A stretch of DNA of 52,035 bases from UBA1738 sp045591565 (GCA_045591565.1 JAZNTB010000102.1:1-52035), one strand, 5' to 3'. Positions 1 to 8,132 are shown, counted from the stretch's first letter. The notes: generated by a model from the sequence alone, not told the origin. A program made the numbers and translations.

Positions 1-1463
1 GCTTCTGAGCGGTAACTGTAGTTTGGTGCTTCCTTTGTGATGTAGATATCATGCGGATGGCTTTCCTTTAAGCCTGCACCTGTAATTCTTACAAACTTGC
101 CGTTCTTTTTAAGCTCTTCGATTGTCTTTGTTCCGCAGTAACCCATACCTGAGCGAAGTCCTCCCAAAAGCTGGAAGATTGTATCGGAAACCGGTCCCTT
201 ATAAGGCACACGACCCTCAACGCCCTCCGGAACAAGCTTTTTAGAGCCTGTTTGGAAATATCTGTCCTTCGAGCCCTTTTCCATTGCCGCAATAGAGCCC
301 ATGCCGCGGTAAACCTTGAAGCGTCTGCCCTGGTAAATTTCAAATTCGCCCGGACTTTCCTCACATCCTGCAAGCAAGCTTCCCATCATAACCACATCTG
401 CGCCCGCTGCAATAGCCTTAGGAATATCTCCTGAATACTTAAGACCACCGTCTGCGATAACAGGGATTTTGTACTTTTTAGCAACCTGTGCAACATCATA
501 GATTGCTGTAACCTGCGGGCAACCGATACCTGCGACAACTCTCGTTGTACAGATAGAGCCTGGGCCGATACCAACCTTAACGCAATCTGCACCTGCCTTG
601 ATAAGTGCCTCTGCAGCTTCGCCGGTTGCAATGTTTCCGGCAATAACCGATACCTCAGGATATGCTTTTTTGATATCCTTGAGCTTCTCTATAATATTCT
701 TTGAATGTCCGTGAGCAGAATCCAAAACAAGCACATCAACGCCCGCCTTTACAAGTGCATCAACACGGTCTAAAACATCATTTGTAACGCCGATTGCCGC
801 TCCGCATAAAAGCCTGCCGCTTGCGTCCTTTGCAGCATTCGGGTACTTAACAGCCTTTTCAATATCCTTGATTGTGATAAGGCCCTGCAGCTTATTGTTT
901 TTGTCAACAAGCGGAAGCTTCTCAATCTTATGCTTACTCAAAATGTTCTGCGCATCCTCTAAGGTTGTGCCAACCGGTGCTGTGATTAAGTTTTCACTTG
1001 TCATAGCCTCTGAAATCTTTTTTGAGTAATCTGTTTCAAAGCGAAGGTCACGGTTTGTGATAATTCCGATTAAGGTCTTGTCCTCATCACAAATCGGCAC
1101 ACCCGAAATCTTATAACGGTGCATCAGGTCATTTGCATCCTTTAGTGTATGGTCCTTTGAAAGACTGAACGGATTGGAAATAACGCCGTTCTCCGAACGC
1201 TTTACCTTGTCTACCTCAAGTGCCTGCTGCTCAATAGTCATATTCTTATGAATAATTCCAATACCCCCCTCACGAGCCATTGCGATAGCCATTTCAGCCT
1301 CGGTCACAGTATCCATCGCTGAGCTCATAAGCGGAATGTTGAGCTTTATTTTTGCTGTCAAATTCGTTTCGAGTTCTACCATATTCGGTGTAACATCGGA
1401 TTCCTGCGGTAAAAGCAGTACATCATCATAAGTTAAGCCTTCCTTTGCAAACTTATCTGTCAT
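1..1463 (-). CDS. guaB: IMP dehydrogenase, 3' end cut by window edge
   Basis: This gene encodes IMP dehydrogenase, which oxidises IMP to XMP with NAD+ in the committed step of guanine nucleotide synthesis. Translating the minus strand gives an uninterrupted frame of 487 codons that reaches the window edge. Recognisable parts are the N-terminal barrel segment (YDDVLLLP), a central pair of CBS domains (about residues 95-210), the DSAHGHS segment, and the catalytic loop GIGPGSICTTR with its Cys. The GMGS and RYFQ motifs of the active-site flap follow. Bacterial IMPDH is about 485-490 residues, so only the stop codon and perhaps a few residues are missing. The ATG at 1463 is preceded by a strong GGAGGGGG ribosome site and by its own sigma-A-type promoter. 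Confidence 0.96.
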   Translation of the reverse strand, partial: MTDKFAKEGLTYDDVLLLPQESDVTPNMVELETNLTAKIKLNIPLMSSAMDTVTEAEMAIAMAREGGIGIIHKNMTIEQQALEVDKVKRSENGVISNPFSLSKDHTLKDANDLMHRYKISGVPICDEDKTLIGIITNRDLRFETDYSKKISEAMTSENLITAPVGTTLEDAQNILSKHKIEKLPLVDKNNKLQGLITIKDIEKAVKYPNAAKDASGRLLCGAAIGVTNDVLDRVDALVKAGVDVLVLDSAHGHSKNIIEKLKDIKKAYPEVSVIAGNIATGEAAEALIKAGADCVKVGIGPGSICTTRVVAGIGCPQVTAIYDVAQVAKKYKIPVIADGGLKYSGDIPKAIAAGADVVMMGSLLAGCEESPGEFEIYQGRRFKVYRGMGSIAAMEKGSKDRYFQTGSKKLVPEGVEGRVPYKGPVSDTIFQLLGGLRSGMGYCGTKTIEELKKNGKFVRITGAGLKESHPHDIYITKEAPNYSYRSE

Positions 1464-1499
1464 AACGAAATTCCCCCTCCATTTTAAGTTATTTTTTCT

Positions 1500-1528
1500 A
1501 TTTTACCAAATAATCTGCAGTTTTTCAA
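1500..1528 (-). promoter_or_regulatory. guaB promoter (sigma-A type)
   Basis: On the minus strand a -35 TTGAAA (1523-1528) and a -10 TAAAAT (1500-1505) are separated by 17 bp. This places transcription start near 1493, about 30 nt before the guaB ATG, leaving no room for a riboswitch in the leader. Confidence 0.7.
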
Positions 1529-1632
1529 TAGTTATTTTAAATAAGTTTAAAATTTCCAGCCAATATTTTTTATTTATCTTGTCTTTTTCCTCAATTTGGA
1601 GCGAACACCTCACCCTTGCTGCATTTCAAACA

Positions 1633-1776
1633 GAACAAAGCGCCTTGCGGCGAGCGGAGAAGGAATTTCGCTTTGTTCATGCCAATGTGCGTTTCCGTCC
1701 GCAGGGAGGAAAAATTCGCACAGGCATTAAATCAAGTTTTTGCATTATGGGAAATGCGCAATTTCCTATAATGCAA
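1633..1776 (+). repeat. Structured repeat element, copy 1 (three hairpins)
   Basis: This is the only notable content of the 346-nt gap between guaB and the Asp23 gene apart from the guaB promoter and the asp23 terminator. It folds as three successive hairpins on the plus strand. H1 pairs GAACAAAGCG (1633-1642) with CGCTTTGTTC (1669-1678), with an inner CCTT/AAGG. H2 pairs ATGCC, TGTGCG and TTTCC (1679-1696) with GGAAA, CGCACA and GGCAT (1708-1727). H3 is a 15-bp stem, 1741-1755 with 1761-1775, closed by a GCGCA loop and holding one G-U pair. A second copy lies at 21888-22031. The copies share most of their sequence and differ at stem positions in ways that keep pairing. It could be a small RNA, a mobile palindromic element or a processing/terminator module. 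Confidence 0.75.
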
Positions 1777-1811
1777 AAAAATGCCGGAGCGCACTGCTCC
1801 GGCACATTTTT
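1775..1811 (-). terminator. Intrinsic terminator of the asp23 gene (bidirectional)
   Basis: A 9-bp GC-rich stem (TGCCGGAGC at 1782-1790 with GCTCCGGCA at 1796-1804, 5-nt loop) is followed on the minus strand by seven T. It starts within a few bases of the asp23 stop codon. On the plus strand it is followed by a shorter T run, so it could also end a transcript through repeat copy 1. Confidence 0.85.
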
Positions 1812-2274
1812 ATTCTTCGTCTATAAGCTCGACCTCAATTACATCCTGCTCTTCTTCTACAGCAGGCTTTTCCTCAGCCTTTTTCTCGGCTTTCTTTTTC
1901 TTTTCGAAGTTAACACCGTCTATGCGGACATTTACCTTCGCCACATCAATTCCGGTCATGCTCTCAACACTGTTTTTGACATTCTCCTGAACCTCCCATG
2001 CAAGCTCAGGAATTCTCACACCGAATTCAACAACGATATAAAGGTCAATAACTGCACCATCAGGCGTAACTGCAACCTTAACGCCCTTCTGTCCTTTTTT
2101 TGCACCTAACTTTTCAGAAATGGTGTCAAGCGCTCCGCCTGCCATTCCTGCAACGCCCTCGATTTCGTTTGCAGCAATTCCTGCGATGGTCGCAACAACC
2201 TCGTCGGAAATATTAACCTTTCCCGTATCCTCTGTCAAGGTTATTTCTTCAATTATATTCTTATTTTCAGCCAT
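1810..2274 (-). CDS. Asp23/Gls24 (YloU-like) family protein
   Basis: The 154-residue product is an Asp23/Gls24 family protein. The family is linked to envelope homeostasis in Firmicutes and is often encoded near sporulation or nusB genes. After a short acidic N-terminus it shows the family pattern GKVNISDEVVATIAGIAANEIEGVAGM (start given here in two parts: GKVNISDEVVATIAG, then IAANEIEGVAGM), followed by the conserved VDLYIVVEFGVRIPELAW-like core at about residues 75-95 and V-x-V-R-I-D-G-V near 115. The C-terminus is a Lys/Glu-rich low-complexity tail. There is no signal peptide. It follows spoIIIAH by 90 nt on the same strand and ends in a strong terminator, so it may be the last gene of the spoIIIA operon or have its own promoter. 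Its exact role is not known. Confidence 0.85.
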   Translation of the reverse strand: MAENKNIIEEITLTEDTGKVNISDEVVATIAGIAANEIEGVAGMAGGALDTISEKLGAKKGQKGVKVAVTPDGAVIDLYIVVEFGVRIPELAWEVQENVKNSVESMTGIDVAKVNVRIDGVNFEKKKKAEKKAEEKPAVEEEQDVIEVELIDEE

Positions 2275-2364
2275 GTTATTCTCATCCTTTCTCTTAAAAG
2301 CAAGGCGGGAAGCCTTTTTCCCTTATCTTTAGCTAATTATATCAAATTACCGTCCGTTTTGCAA

Positions 2365-2937
2365 CTATTTTGCTTCAATAATTTTAATATTTTTAGCAGG
2401 GATATCCAGCTCCGAGGTTACAATTTCCTTAATGGTCTTTACATCCTCGCCCGAAAAATTATTCTTTTTAACTATTATTTCCACACTTTCGCCGTCAATA
2501 TACACCGAAATATCTTTATATCCCTTTGCCTTTGCCACATTTTCTATAATGGCTTCCTTTTCTGTGCTTTCGGCTATCGAAACGATTTTGTTCTGTGCCT
2601 GCTTTCTAACCTCATCATCAAAGCTTTCGTTTGTCGCCGTCTGGTTTAAGATTTCAAGCGCCTTTGAACGCGAATTGTCCTTGGACATTTTTGCTTCGAC
2701 AAAAAAACCTCCGTCCATAGCCGCAGTTTCTTCTGACTCCTCTGTTCCTTCGTCTGCAACATCGGTCTTCTCTGACGCCACATACTCAGCCTTGCCAAGA
2801 GTTTTTGCCTCCTCAATATAGCTTCCGCCGTCGGTCACACGGATTGTATCCTGATATGACCAGTTTAAATACCCCGCAACACCTATTAGTGCAACCAACG
2901 CCGTCGCAACAACTTCCTTCTTTTTCAATACCATCAT
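2365..2937 (-). CDS. spoIIIAH: Stage III sporulation protein AH (SpoIIIAH)
   Basis: SpoIIIAH is the mother-cell partner of forespore SpoIIQ. The two interact across the intermembrane space to form the channel or feeding tube that keeps the engulfed forespore active. The 190-residue product has a short cytoplasmic start, one membrane segment (about residues 9-25, VVATALVALIGVAGYL), a variable acidic linker, and a C-terminal YscJ/FliF-like ring-forming domain (about 85-190). It is the last spoIIIA gene, 4 nt after spoIIIAG. The sequence begins with two adjacent Met codons, either of which could be used; a GAAAGGA ribosome site lies upstream. Confidence 0.9.
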   Translation of the reverse strand: MMVLKKKEVVATALVALIGVAGYLNWSYQDTIRVTDGGSYIEEAKTLGKAEYVASEKTDVADEGTEESEETAAMDGGFFVEAKMSKDNSRSKALEILNQTATNESFDDEVRKQAQNKIVSIAESTEKEAIIENVAKAKGYKDISVYIDGESVEIIVKKNNFSGEDVKTIKEIVTSELDIPAKNIKIIEAK

Positions 2938-2941
2938 GACT

Positions 2942-3457
2942 CTAATTCCTTTCCTTTCCTTCTAAAACACAGACCTTGTACGGAGCGACATCAAGCGCAG
3001 CAACAGCAGCGTCGGTTATCGCCTTTTTAACCGATACCTTCGCCGCACCCTCCGCAATTATAACTACGCCCTTTGCCTTCGGGTACACCTCCCCCTTGAC
3101 AAGCGGCGTGCCGTTTTGGGTTATGACGGAGTTTTCCTCGCTTTTTGCCGTCTCTTTCTCCGAAGATGTGCTGCTTTGATTTTTTTCAAACGCCAGTTCA
3201 TAGCTGGTGGTTCCGTAATAGGTTATCATAACCGATACATCTCCCACGCCTTCTATTCCGGATAAAATCCTCTCAAGCCGCTCCTCGTCGGAATAAATAT
3301 TATAGCCCTGTGTTTTTGTTTCGCTTTTCTGCCTTTGTCCGCCCCCCGACATCAGCATAAAAACAATTCCAATTATAATTATTATATACAGGCTCTTATT
3401 ATTCGCATATTTTTTCAGAATTTCATTCAAATTTGAGTTCAACTTTGTCACACCCAT
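2942..3457 (-). CDS. spoIIIAG: Stage III sporulation protein AG (SpoIIIAG)
   Basis: SpoIIIAG is a ring-forming component of the SpoIIIA-SpoIIQ channel. The 171-residue product has an N-terminal amphipathic stretch, one membrane helix (about residues 20-37), a Ser/Glu-rich insertion, and a C-terminal ring-building domain with the family pattern of V-x-V-M-I-T-Y and GVVIIAEGA. The reading frame starts 35 nt inside the end of spoIIIAF. The ATG has a modest AAAGGA ribosome site; a GTG two codons later is possible. It is the seventh gene of the spoIIIAA-AH operon. Confidence 0.9.
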   Translation of the reverse strand: MGVTKLNSNLNEILKKYANNKSLYIIIIIGIVFMLMSGGGQRQKSETKTQGYNIYSDEERLERILSGIEGVGDVSVMITYYGTTSYELAFEKNQSSTSSEKETAKSEENSVITQNGTPLVKGEVYPKAKGVVIIAEGAAKVSVKKAITDAAVAALDVAPYKVCVLEGKERN

Positions 3458-3860
3458 AAATTTCCTTTAATCTCTCTGTCATTCCGTCGGGGTTTTTCCA
3501 GGTCCGGATTTCAATCGCCCTGACGCCCTTTATCTTATTCTCCCCGTCGGTATCTATCCAGACCGTTGCCTTAGCATCAAGACCGAACTCTGTCTGAATC
3601 CGCTCCTCTATATCCTTTTCCACATTCTCGCAAAGCTGCTCCGCCACCCTGCCTAAAAGCTGTTCCTCTCCTACCTCATAGCTACCCTTGGGCGAAAGAA
3701 TTTCGGCATGGCGGAAATTTGCAATCGGTGCAATAACCACCGACATTATCAAAAACCCGATTGTAATTCTTATATATTTGCTCCACTGCTGTGGTGCCAA
3801 AATATCAGCAAGCGCAGCAATTACCGCCGCCGTTGCAATCGTGATTATGTATTCCTTCAT
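3423..3860 (-). CDS. spoIIIAF: Stage III sporulation protein AF (SpoIIIAF)
   Basis: The 145-residue membrane protein has two N-terminal hydrophobic helices (about residues 4-24 and 31-49) followed by a soluble domain whose ring-building fold resembles that of SpoIIIAG in the family. Its start overlaps the spoIIIAE stop by the ATGA arrangement, indicating translational coupling. Its end overlaps spoIIIAG by 35 nt, a longer overlap than at the other junctions. It is part of the sporulation channel in the mother-cell membrane. Confidence 0.88.
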   Translation of the reverse strand: MKEYIITIATAAVIAALADILAPQQWSKYIRITIGFLIMSVVIAPIANFRHAEILSPKGSYEVGEEQLLGRVAEQLCENVEKDIEERIQTEFGLDAKATVWIDTDGENKIKGVRAIEIRTWKNPDGMTERLKEIYGCDKVELKFE

Positions 3861-4921
3861 AAGCTGACCCCCGTCGAGATTAGTATAATTCCTATCGAAA
3901 TTACAAAAAGCATAACCGCCGTTATTACCATTGAAAATATCGTGGTTACTGAATCTGCTACCGAAACAAGTATATTCGTTATTCTCTTATCTGAGAACGG
4001 CTCGGTAATAGCAGCCGTAATTTTTAAAAGCATCATCATTATCCATATTTTAATTACCGGAACTGCCGCCATGGCAATAACCGTTACCATTCCTGCAGTT
4101 CCTACGGCATTTTTCAAAAGGTTGGTTCCTGAGAGCACCGTATCCACCGTATCGGACAAAAGTCCGCCCACAACCGGTACCAAGCTTCCCACGGCAAACT
4201 TTATGCTTTTTGTGGCAACAGTATTTGCTGCACTCGTTCCAAACCCATAAAGCGCGAGCACAGTGGAAAAAAGCGTCAAAACCCCAGTCAGCACCCACTT
4301 GGATACCGATTGCAGAAGTTTATTTAGTGTCCCTATTTCCATTCTGTTTCCTATATTATTTACAATCCCCAAAACAGCCGAAAAATAGGCAAGAGGCAAA
4401 ATCAGCCTGTCTACCGTAAGGCTCAGAAGATACACACTTGCAGCGAGTACCGGCTGAAACGCTGCCGCCTGCGTGACAGCTCCGCTTGTTACCAGCATCC
4501 CTACAAATATCGGCTCAAATTTTGTGATAAATCCGCACAGCGAATGTATTACTTCCGTGCCGTATCCTACAACCTCCGAAAAAATCTTGATGCTCGCCGC
4601 AGTCATCATTGCAAAGCACGCAAAAAATGCTGCATTATTTGCCCCTCCCTCTCCAAAGGAATCGGACAAAATCCGCAAAAGTCCGCCCGATACCGCAATC
4701 AGGAGAATTGCCTTTAATATTGCCTTTGTCGCCGATATTTCGGCAAATACTCCTTCTATAAGACCGTTTACTATATTCACAGGTGATAGGTCAAGCTTTC
4801 CGCTTATTACATTTTGTGCGGTTTCGTTGTAAAAGTCCTCGCCGGCAATTTCTATTTCCTCTGCCCTCGCCGGACAGCAGAAGAAAAAAACAAGGAAAAT
4901 AATTATAACTGCTCTTTTCAT
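3857..4921 (-). CDS. spoIIIAE: Stage III sporulation protein AE (SpoIIIAE)
   Basis: The 354-residue product is a polytopic membrane protein with an N-terminal signal-like segment (about residues 3-19) and several hydrophobic helices from about residue 65 to the C-terminus. The family motif FATLLSTVLALYGFGTSAAN appears as LTLFSTVLALYGFGTSAA near 220-240. SpoIIIAE is thought to form part of the multi-membrane-span export core of the SpoIIIA complex. It is somewhat shorter than the Bacillus homologue (about 400 residues). It follows spoIIIAD by 10 nt and is coupled to spoIIIAF by an ATGA overlap. Confidence 0.92.
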   Translation of the reverse strand: MKRAVIIIFLVFFFCCPARAEEIEIAGEDFYNETAQNVISGKLDLSPVNIVNGLIEGVFAEISATKAILKAILLIAVSGGLLRILSDSFGEGGANNAAFFACFAMMTAASIKIFSEVVGYGTEVIHSLCGFITKFEPIFVGMLVTSGAVTQAAAFQPVLAASVYLLSLTVDRLILPLAYFSAVLGIVNNIGNRMEIGTLNKLLQSVSKWVLTGVLTLFSTVLALYGFGTSAANTVATKSIKFAVGSLVPVVGGLLSDTVDTVLSGTNLLKNAVGTAGMVTVIAMAAVPVIKIWIMMMLLKITAAITEPFSDKRITNILVSVADSVTTIFSMVITAVMLFVISIGIILISTGVSL

Positions 4922-4931
4922 TATATGTCCC

Positions 4932-5324
4932 TTAAAAACTCATCAGTGCATTTATAACAGCATCTAAAAGTCCCTCCACTATCGGCATCATAAGGGCAAG
5001 CACCGATATTTTTCCGGCAAACTCAATTTTTTTTGAAATTGCGCCCTCTCCCGCATCCTTGGCAAGCTCCGACGCAAACTGCGTTATGTATGCAATTCCG
5101 ATTATCTTGATTACTGTTTTTACATATTCAAGGCTTACCTTTGAGCTTGCTGTCAGCGAATAGATGTTCTCCAAAACTCTGCTTAGTTCCGGCAAAAGCA
5201 TAACAAAAATCACAACACCTGTTATCGCAGCAACGCCCATTCCAAGCTCCGGACGATAGTTCTTTACTGTCACGGCTAAAAACGCACCGATTATTCCCAC
5301 TCCGATTATTCTTGAAATTTCCAT
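4932..5324 (-). CDS. spoIIIAD: Stage III sporulation protein AD (SpoIIIAD)
   Basis: The 130-residue membrane protein begins MEISRIIGVGIIGAF and has about four hydrophobic segments, as expected for SpoIIIAD. Together with SpoIIIAC it belongs to a family of small membrane proteins in the core of the mother-cell SpoIIIA complex. The pattern IIGIAYITQFASELAKDAGE near residues 75-95 is typical. Its ATG lies 1 nt after the spoIIIAC stop, so the two are coupled. Confidence 0.92.
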   Translation of the reverse strand: MEISRIIGVGIIGAFLAVTVKNYRPELGMGVAAITGVVIFVMLLPELSRVLENIYSLTASSKVSLEYVKTVIKIIGIAYITQFASELAKDAGEGAISKKIEFAGKISVLALMMPIVEGLLDAVINALMSF

Positions 5325-5325
5325 A

Positions 5326-5520
5326 TCACAAATTAAATATCTGCTTTATCGCCTCAAACAGATTTCCTATCTCCTTTGTCAGTACATAAAGCACCGCCAC
5401 AAGTCCTGCAATGGTAGTGAGGAGCGCCTGTTCCTCTCTTCCCGAGCGCATCAGTAGCTGATTTAAGACGGCAACCACAATTCCCACACCGGCAATTTTA
5501 AATATCAAATCAACATCCAC
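5326..5520 (-). CDS. spoIIIAC: Stage III sporulation protein AC (SpoIIIAC)
   Basis: The product is a 64-residue two-helix membrane protein starting M-D-V-D-L-I-F-K-I-A-G, very close to known SpoIIIAC starts. The open frame extends 18 nt further upstream to a TTG (5538), but that codon lies before the GGAGGGG ribosome site. The GTG at 5520, 5 nt after that site, is therefore the better start. It is homologous to SpoIIIAD and lies between spoIIIAB and spoIIIAD in the operon. Confidence 0.88.
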   Translation of the reverse strand: MDVDLIFKIAGVGIVVAVLNQLLMRSGREEQALLTTIAGLVAVLYVLTKEIGNLFEAIKQIFNL

Positions 5521-5534
5521 AAAAATCCCCTCCG

Positions 5535-6029
5535 TCAAAATAGAAGAATTACGGCTCCTAATCCTGCCAGCACGCCGGTGCTTTTAAAAAGCCTTCCTGA
5601 CCGCATATATTCCTCCTCCGCCTCACTTCGCTGTACCTCTAAAAGCCCTTTTGTGTGGCGGATACTTTTAACCTGCGTCTGCGTATCGGTCATTCCAAGA
5701 TTTTGAGCAAGGCCTGCAATTATTTTTTTATCTGTCCCTAAAAGATATTCACTGTCCGTTTCCAATGCCATCAAAAAGGCATCCTTAGTGCCTGCGGTTT
5801 TCATATTTTCAGCTGCCCTTATAAAAAGGCTTAGCTTCTGTAAGCTTCCTATGCTGCTTACAATACTTTTTATGTCCCCTTTTCCATAGCTTATCTCATT
5901 TTCCAGATGCGCCATCGCTGATACAAGCCTGCCAAGCTCCTCTGCGCGTCTTTTAAGCCGTACTGCCTGCGAAAAACCAAGTGCAGAGCTTGATGCAACA
6001 ATCATAACCGCTCCTGCTATCTTGAGCAT
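5535..6029 (-). CDS. spoIIIAB: Stage III sporulation protein AB (SpoIIIAB)
   Basis: SpoIIIAB is a membrane-anchored sporulation protein with a GspF-like cytoplasmic helical domain. The 164-residue product has an N-terminal membrane segment (residues 3-20), a long helical region of about 125 residues, and a C-terminal membrane helix ending in LAGLGAVILLF. The GGAGGG ribosome site is 9 nt before the ATG. The start lies 13 nt inside the end of spoIIIAA. Confidence 0.9.
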   Translation of the reverse strand: MLKIAGAVMIVASSSALGFSQAVRLKRRAEELGRLVSAMAHLENEISYGKGDIKSIVSSIGSLQKLSLFIRAAENMKTAGTKDAFLMALETDSEYLLGTDKKIIAGLAQNLGMTDTQTQVKSIRHTKGLLEVQRSEAEEEYMRSGRLFKSTGVLAGLGAVILLF

Positions 6030-6886
6030 CTGCCTGCTCCCTCCAAGTGTATAACGGTATCAAATTCGTCGGTATCCGCATCCGTTCCGTGCAAAGATGT
6101 AATGACCTTTACCCCTCTTTTTTTGATTTCCCGTATCGCCTCAAAATCCTCTTCGCCGCCTATTTCGTCGGTTATAATAACATCGGGTGACATAGAACGC
6201 AGCATTATAAGCATACCCTCCGCCTTTTGAGCGCCCGATAAAACATCGCAGTTTGCGCCAAGCTCAAACGGGCTTGCCCCCAAGGAAAGTGCCGCAATCT
6301 CGCCCCGCTCATCTACAATCGACACCTTCTTCCCGCTTGCCGAAAGCTGCCGTGCTATATCGCGGAGCATTGTTGTTTTTCCGCACATTGGCGGCGAAAC
6401 TATGAGCGTGTTTTTGATGCTTTGTCCGTCGAAAATTCTGTCCATAACGCAGTCTGCCGCACCTATAACCTCCCGCGCAAAGCGGTAGTTTAACGACTGC
6501 ACCGTCCGTATATGCGATATCTTTCCGTTTTCACATACCGCATCTCCGCTTATTCCTACACGATGTCCGCCGGAGAGCGTTACAAACCCGCTCCTTATCT
6601 CGTTTTCAAAAGCATATACCGATGAGCGCGTCACAAGCTCCAGTCCCCTTCTTATATCGCCTGCTGTCACAACCAAACCCTCGCGAAAGTTTTGGGTAAT
6701 CCTGCCCTTTGGTGTTACATAAAATATTCCGTCAAAGCAAACCAGCGACAGCGCAACTCCGCACCTCAGGCGCACCTCCATAAGCCTGTCCGCCGGAAAG
6801 TCATATAAACTCCCTCTTATTCTCTCAGGAATTGCTGCAAGCAAATCCTGTCCCCATACAATCTGTTCCTTTGCCAATGTAAGCAT
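6017..6886 (-). CDS. spoIIIAA: Stage III sporulation protein AA ATPase (SpoIIIAA)
   Basis: SpoIIIAA is the secretion-type ATPase of the SpoIIIA complex and is related to type II/IV secretion ATPases. The Walker A appears as VSPPMCGKTTMLRDIAR (about residues 165-181 of this start), Walker B as SPDVIITDEIGGEEDF (about 235-250), and a GERGE-like motif as VDERGEIA. The frame opens with a GTG at 6895, but AAGGAG lies 8 nt before the ATG at 6886, so that start is preferred (289 residues). It is the first gene of the eight-gene operon. In Bacillus the operon is transcribed by mother-cell sigma-E; no certain sigma-E promoter is visible here. Confidence 0.93.
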   Translation of the reverse strand: MLTLAKEQIVWGQDLLAAIPERIRGSLYDFPADRLMEVRLRCGVALSLVCFDGIFYVTPKGRITQNFREGLVVTAGDIRRGLELVTRSSVYAFENEIRSGFVTLSGGHRVGISGDAVCENGKISHIRTVQSLNYRFAREVIGAADCVMDRIFDGQSIKNTLIVSPPMCGKTTMLRDIARQLSASGKKVSIVDERGEIAALSLGASPFELGANCDVLSGAQKAEGMLIMLRSMSPDVIITDEIGGEEDFEAIREIKKRGVKVITSLHGTDADTDEFDTVIHLEGAGRCSR

Positions 6887-6913
6887 TTTGTCCACTCCTT
6901 TTTTTCTATACTA

Positions 6914-6929
6914 TTTATGTTTACATAAA
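6914..6929. promoter_or_regulatory. 16-bp palindrome upstream of spoIIIAA
   Basis: TTTATGT and ACATAAA flank a central TT, making a short perfect inverted repeat 28 bp upstream of the spoIIIAA ATG. It sits where the sporulation promoter should be, and could be an operator or part of a sigma-E-type promoter. Such AT-rich palindromes also occur by chance. Confidence 0.3.
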
Positions 6930-6946
6930 AATAGAACTTTGCGGCA

Positions 6947-6976
6947 CAAAAAAAAGATGCTGCCTTCGCAACATCT
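6947..6976 (-). terminator. Intrinsic terminator after ispF
   Basis: A 9-bp stem (6955-6963 with 6968-6976, loop 6964-6967) is followed on the minus strand by a run of eight T. One pair is a G-U wobble only on the minus strand, which fits a minus-strand transcript. It separates the ispD-ispF unit from the spoIIIA operon. Confidence 0.8.
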
Positions 6977-6987
6977 ATAATTCATTT

Positions 6988-7455
6988 CTATTTCAAAAGT
7001 ACTACAGCCATCGACGAAATCCCCTCGCCTCTGCCTTCAAAACCAAGCTTTTCGGTTGTTGTGGCTTTTACATTTACAAGCTCCTCTGAAATTCCCATAG
7101 CCTCCGCCGTGTTTTTCCGCATAGCCGGAATATACGCAAGCAGCTTTGGCTTTTGCGCAATTATTGTAACATCTGCGTTTTCTATTTCAAAGCCCCGCTC
7201 CCTTATCAGCGTGCAGACATGCTTTAGAAGAATTACGCTTGAAATTCCCTTGTACTTCGGGTCGGTATCCGGAAAATGCTTTCCGATATCACCAAGTCCT
7301 GCCGCACCTAAAAGTGCATCGCAGAGTGCATGAAGTGCAACATCTGCATCGGAATGTCCCAAAAGTCCCTTTTCATACTCCACCTTTTCTCCGCAGAGAT
7401 AAAGGTCGCGCCCGCTGACAAGCGCATGAACATCATAGCCCTGTCCTATTCTCAT
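6988..7455 (-). CDS. ispF: 2-C-methyl-D-erythritol 2,4-cyclodiphosphate synthase
   Basis: IspF converts CDP-ME 2-phosphate to the cyclodiphosphate MEcPP, releasing CMP, in the MEP isoprenoid pathway. The 155-residue product has the zinc ligands Asp8 and His10 (GYDVHAL) and His42 (HSDADVALHAL). The substrate loop GDIGKHFPDTDPKYKG and the C-terminal ATTTEKLGFEGRGEGI are also present. It is full length. Its ATG overlaps the ispD stop by 4 nt, so the two pathway genes are coupled. Confidence 0.97.
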   Translation of the reverse strand: MRIGQGYDVHALVSGRDLYLCGEKVEYEKGLLGHSDADVALHALCDALLGAAGLGDIGKHFPDTDPKYKGISSVILLKHVCTLIRERGFEIENADVTIIAQKPKLLAYIPAMRKNTAEAMGISEELVNVKATTTEKLGFEGRGEGISSMAVVLLK

Positions 7456-8123
7456 TTTGTTGCCCTCCTGCTTTCCAGAATTTTTTCAGCAACCGGCAGG
7501 TCATCCGGAGTTGTTATCTTAAGATTATCGTAGCTACCCTCGACAATCTTTATTCGTGCGCCGAAGCTTTCCGCCAAAGCACAGTCATCGGTAAAGTCGG
7601 TGCGCGGTGCATTCATATGCATTCTTTTGATTTCCGAATACAAAAAAACCTGCGGTGTCTGTATATTATAAGTAGTTTCTCTGTCTACCGTTCCCTTTAT
7701 AAATCCGTTTTCGTCCGCCGCCTTTAATGTGTCCTTGCACTTGACTCCAACAGCCGCCGCGCCGAATTTCTCTGCCGCCAAAATTGCCGACTCTATTTCC
7801 TCGCATCTTACTAGCGCTCTTGCTCCGTCATGAATAACCGCAATATCGCCGCCTGATGCCAAAAGCCCGTTTTTCACCGACTCCTGTCTTGACGCACCGC
7901 CCGGAATAACCGCTGAAACCTTTTTATGTCCCGAAAGCAGGCTGTTGCAAAAATCCACATCATTTGTTACAACAACAATCTCGTCAATTTTATTACACTC
8001 CTCGAAAACCCCTACGGTATTTTCAAGAATGGTCTTTCCGCAAAGCTCCAGAAAAACCTTGTTTTTATCCGCACCCATACGGCTTCCTTTGCCTGCGGCT
8101 ACGATAATTCCAATAACTTTCAT
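7452..8123 (-). CDS. ispD: 2-C-methyl-D-erythritol 4-phosphate cytidylyltransferase
   Basis: IspD transfers CMP from CTP to MEP to give CDP-ME. The 223-residue product has the nucleotide-binding N-terminus IVAAGKGSRMGADKNKVF, the GGASRQESVKNGL region (about residues 75-87), IHDGARALV, and the C-terminal DDCALAESFG and I-x-T-x-x-D motifs. It follows carD by 9 nt on the same strand and is coupled to ispF. Confidence 0.96.
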   Translation of the reverse strand: MKVIGIIVAAGKGSRMGADKNKVFLELCGKTILENTVGVFEECNKIDEIVVVTNDVDFCNSLLSGHKKVSAVIPGGASRQESVKNGLLASGGDIAVIHDGARALVRCEEIESAILAAEKFGAAAVGVKCKDTLKAADENGFIKGTVDRETTYNIQTPQVFLYSEIKRMHMNAPRTDFTDDCALAESFGARIKIVEGSYDNLKITTPDDLPVAEKILESRRATK

Positions 8124-8132
8124 TTTCTACCC

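Noticed and set aside
1579..2109. 176-residue open frame on the plus strand
   Set aside because: It crosses repeat copy 1, the terminator and the antisense strand of the asp23 gene; no ribosome site and atypical composition.
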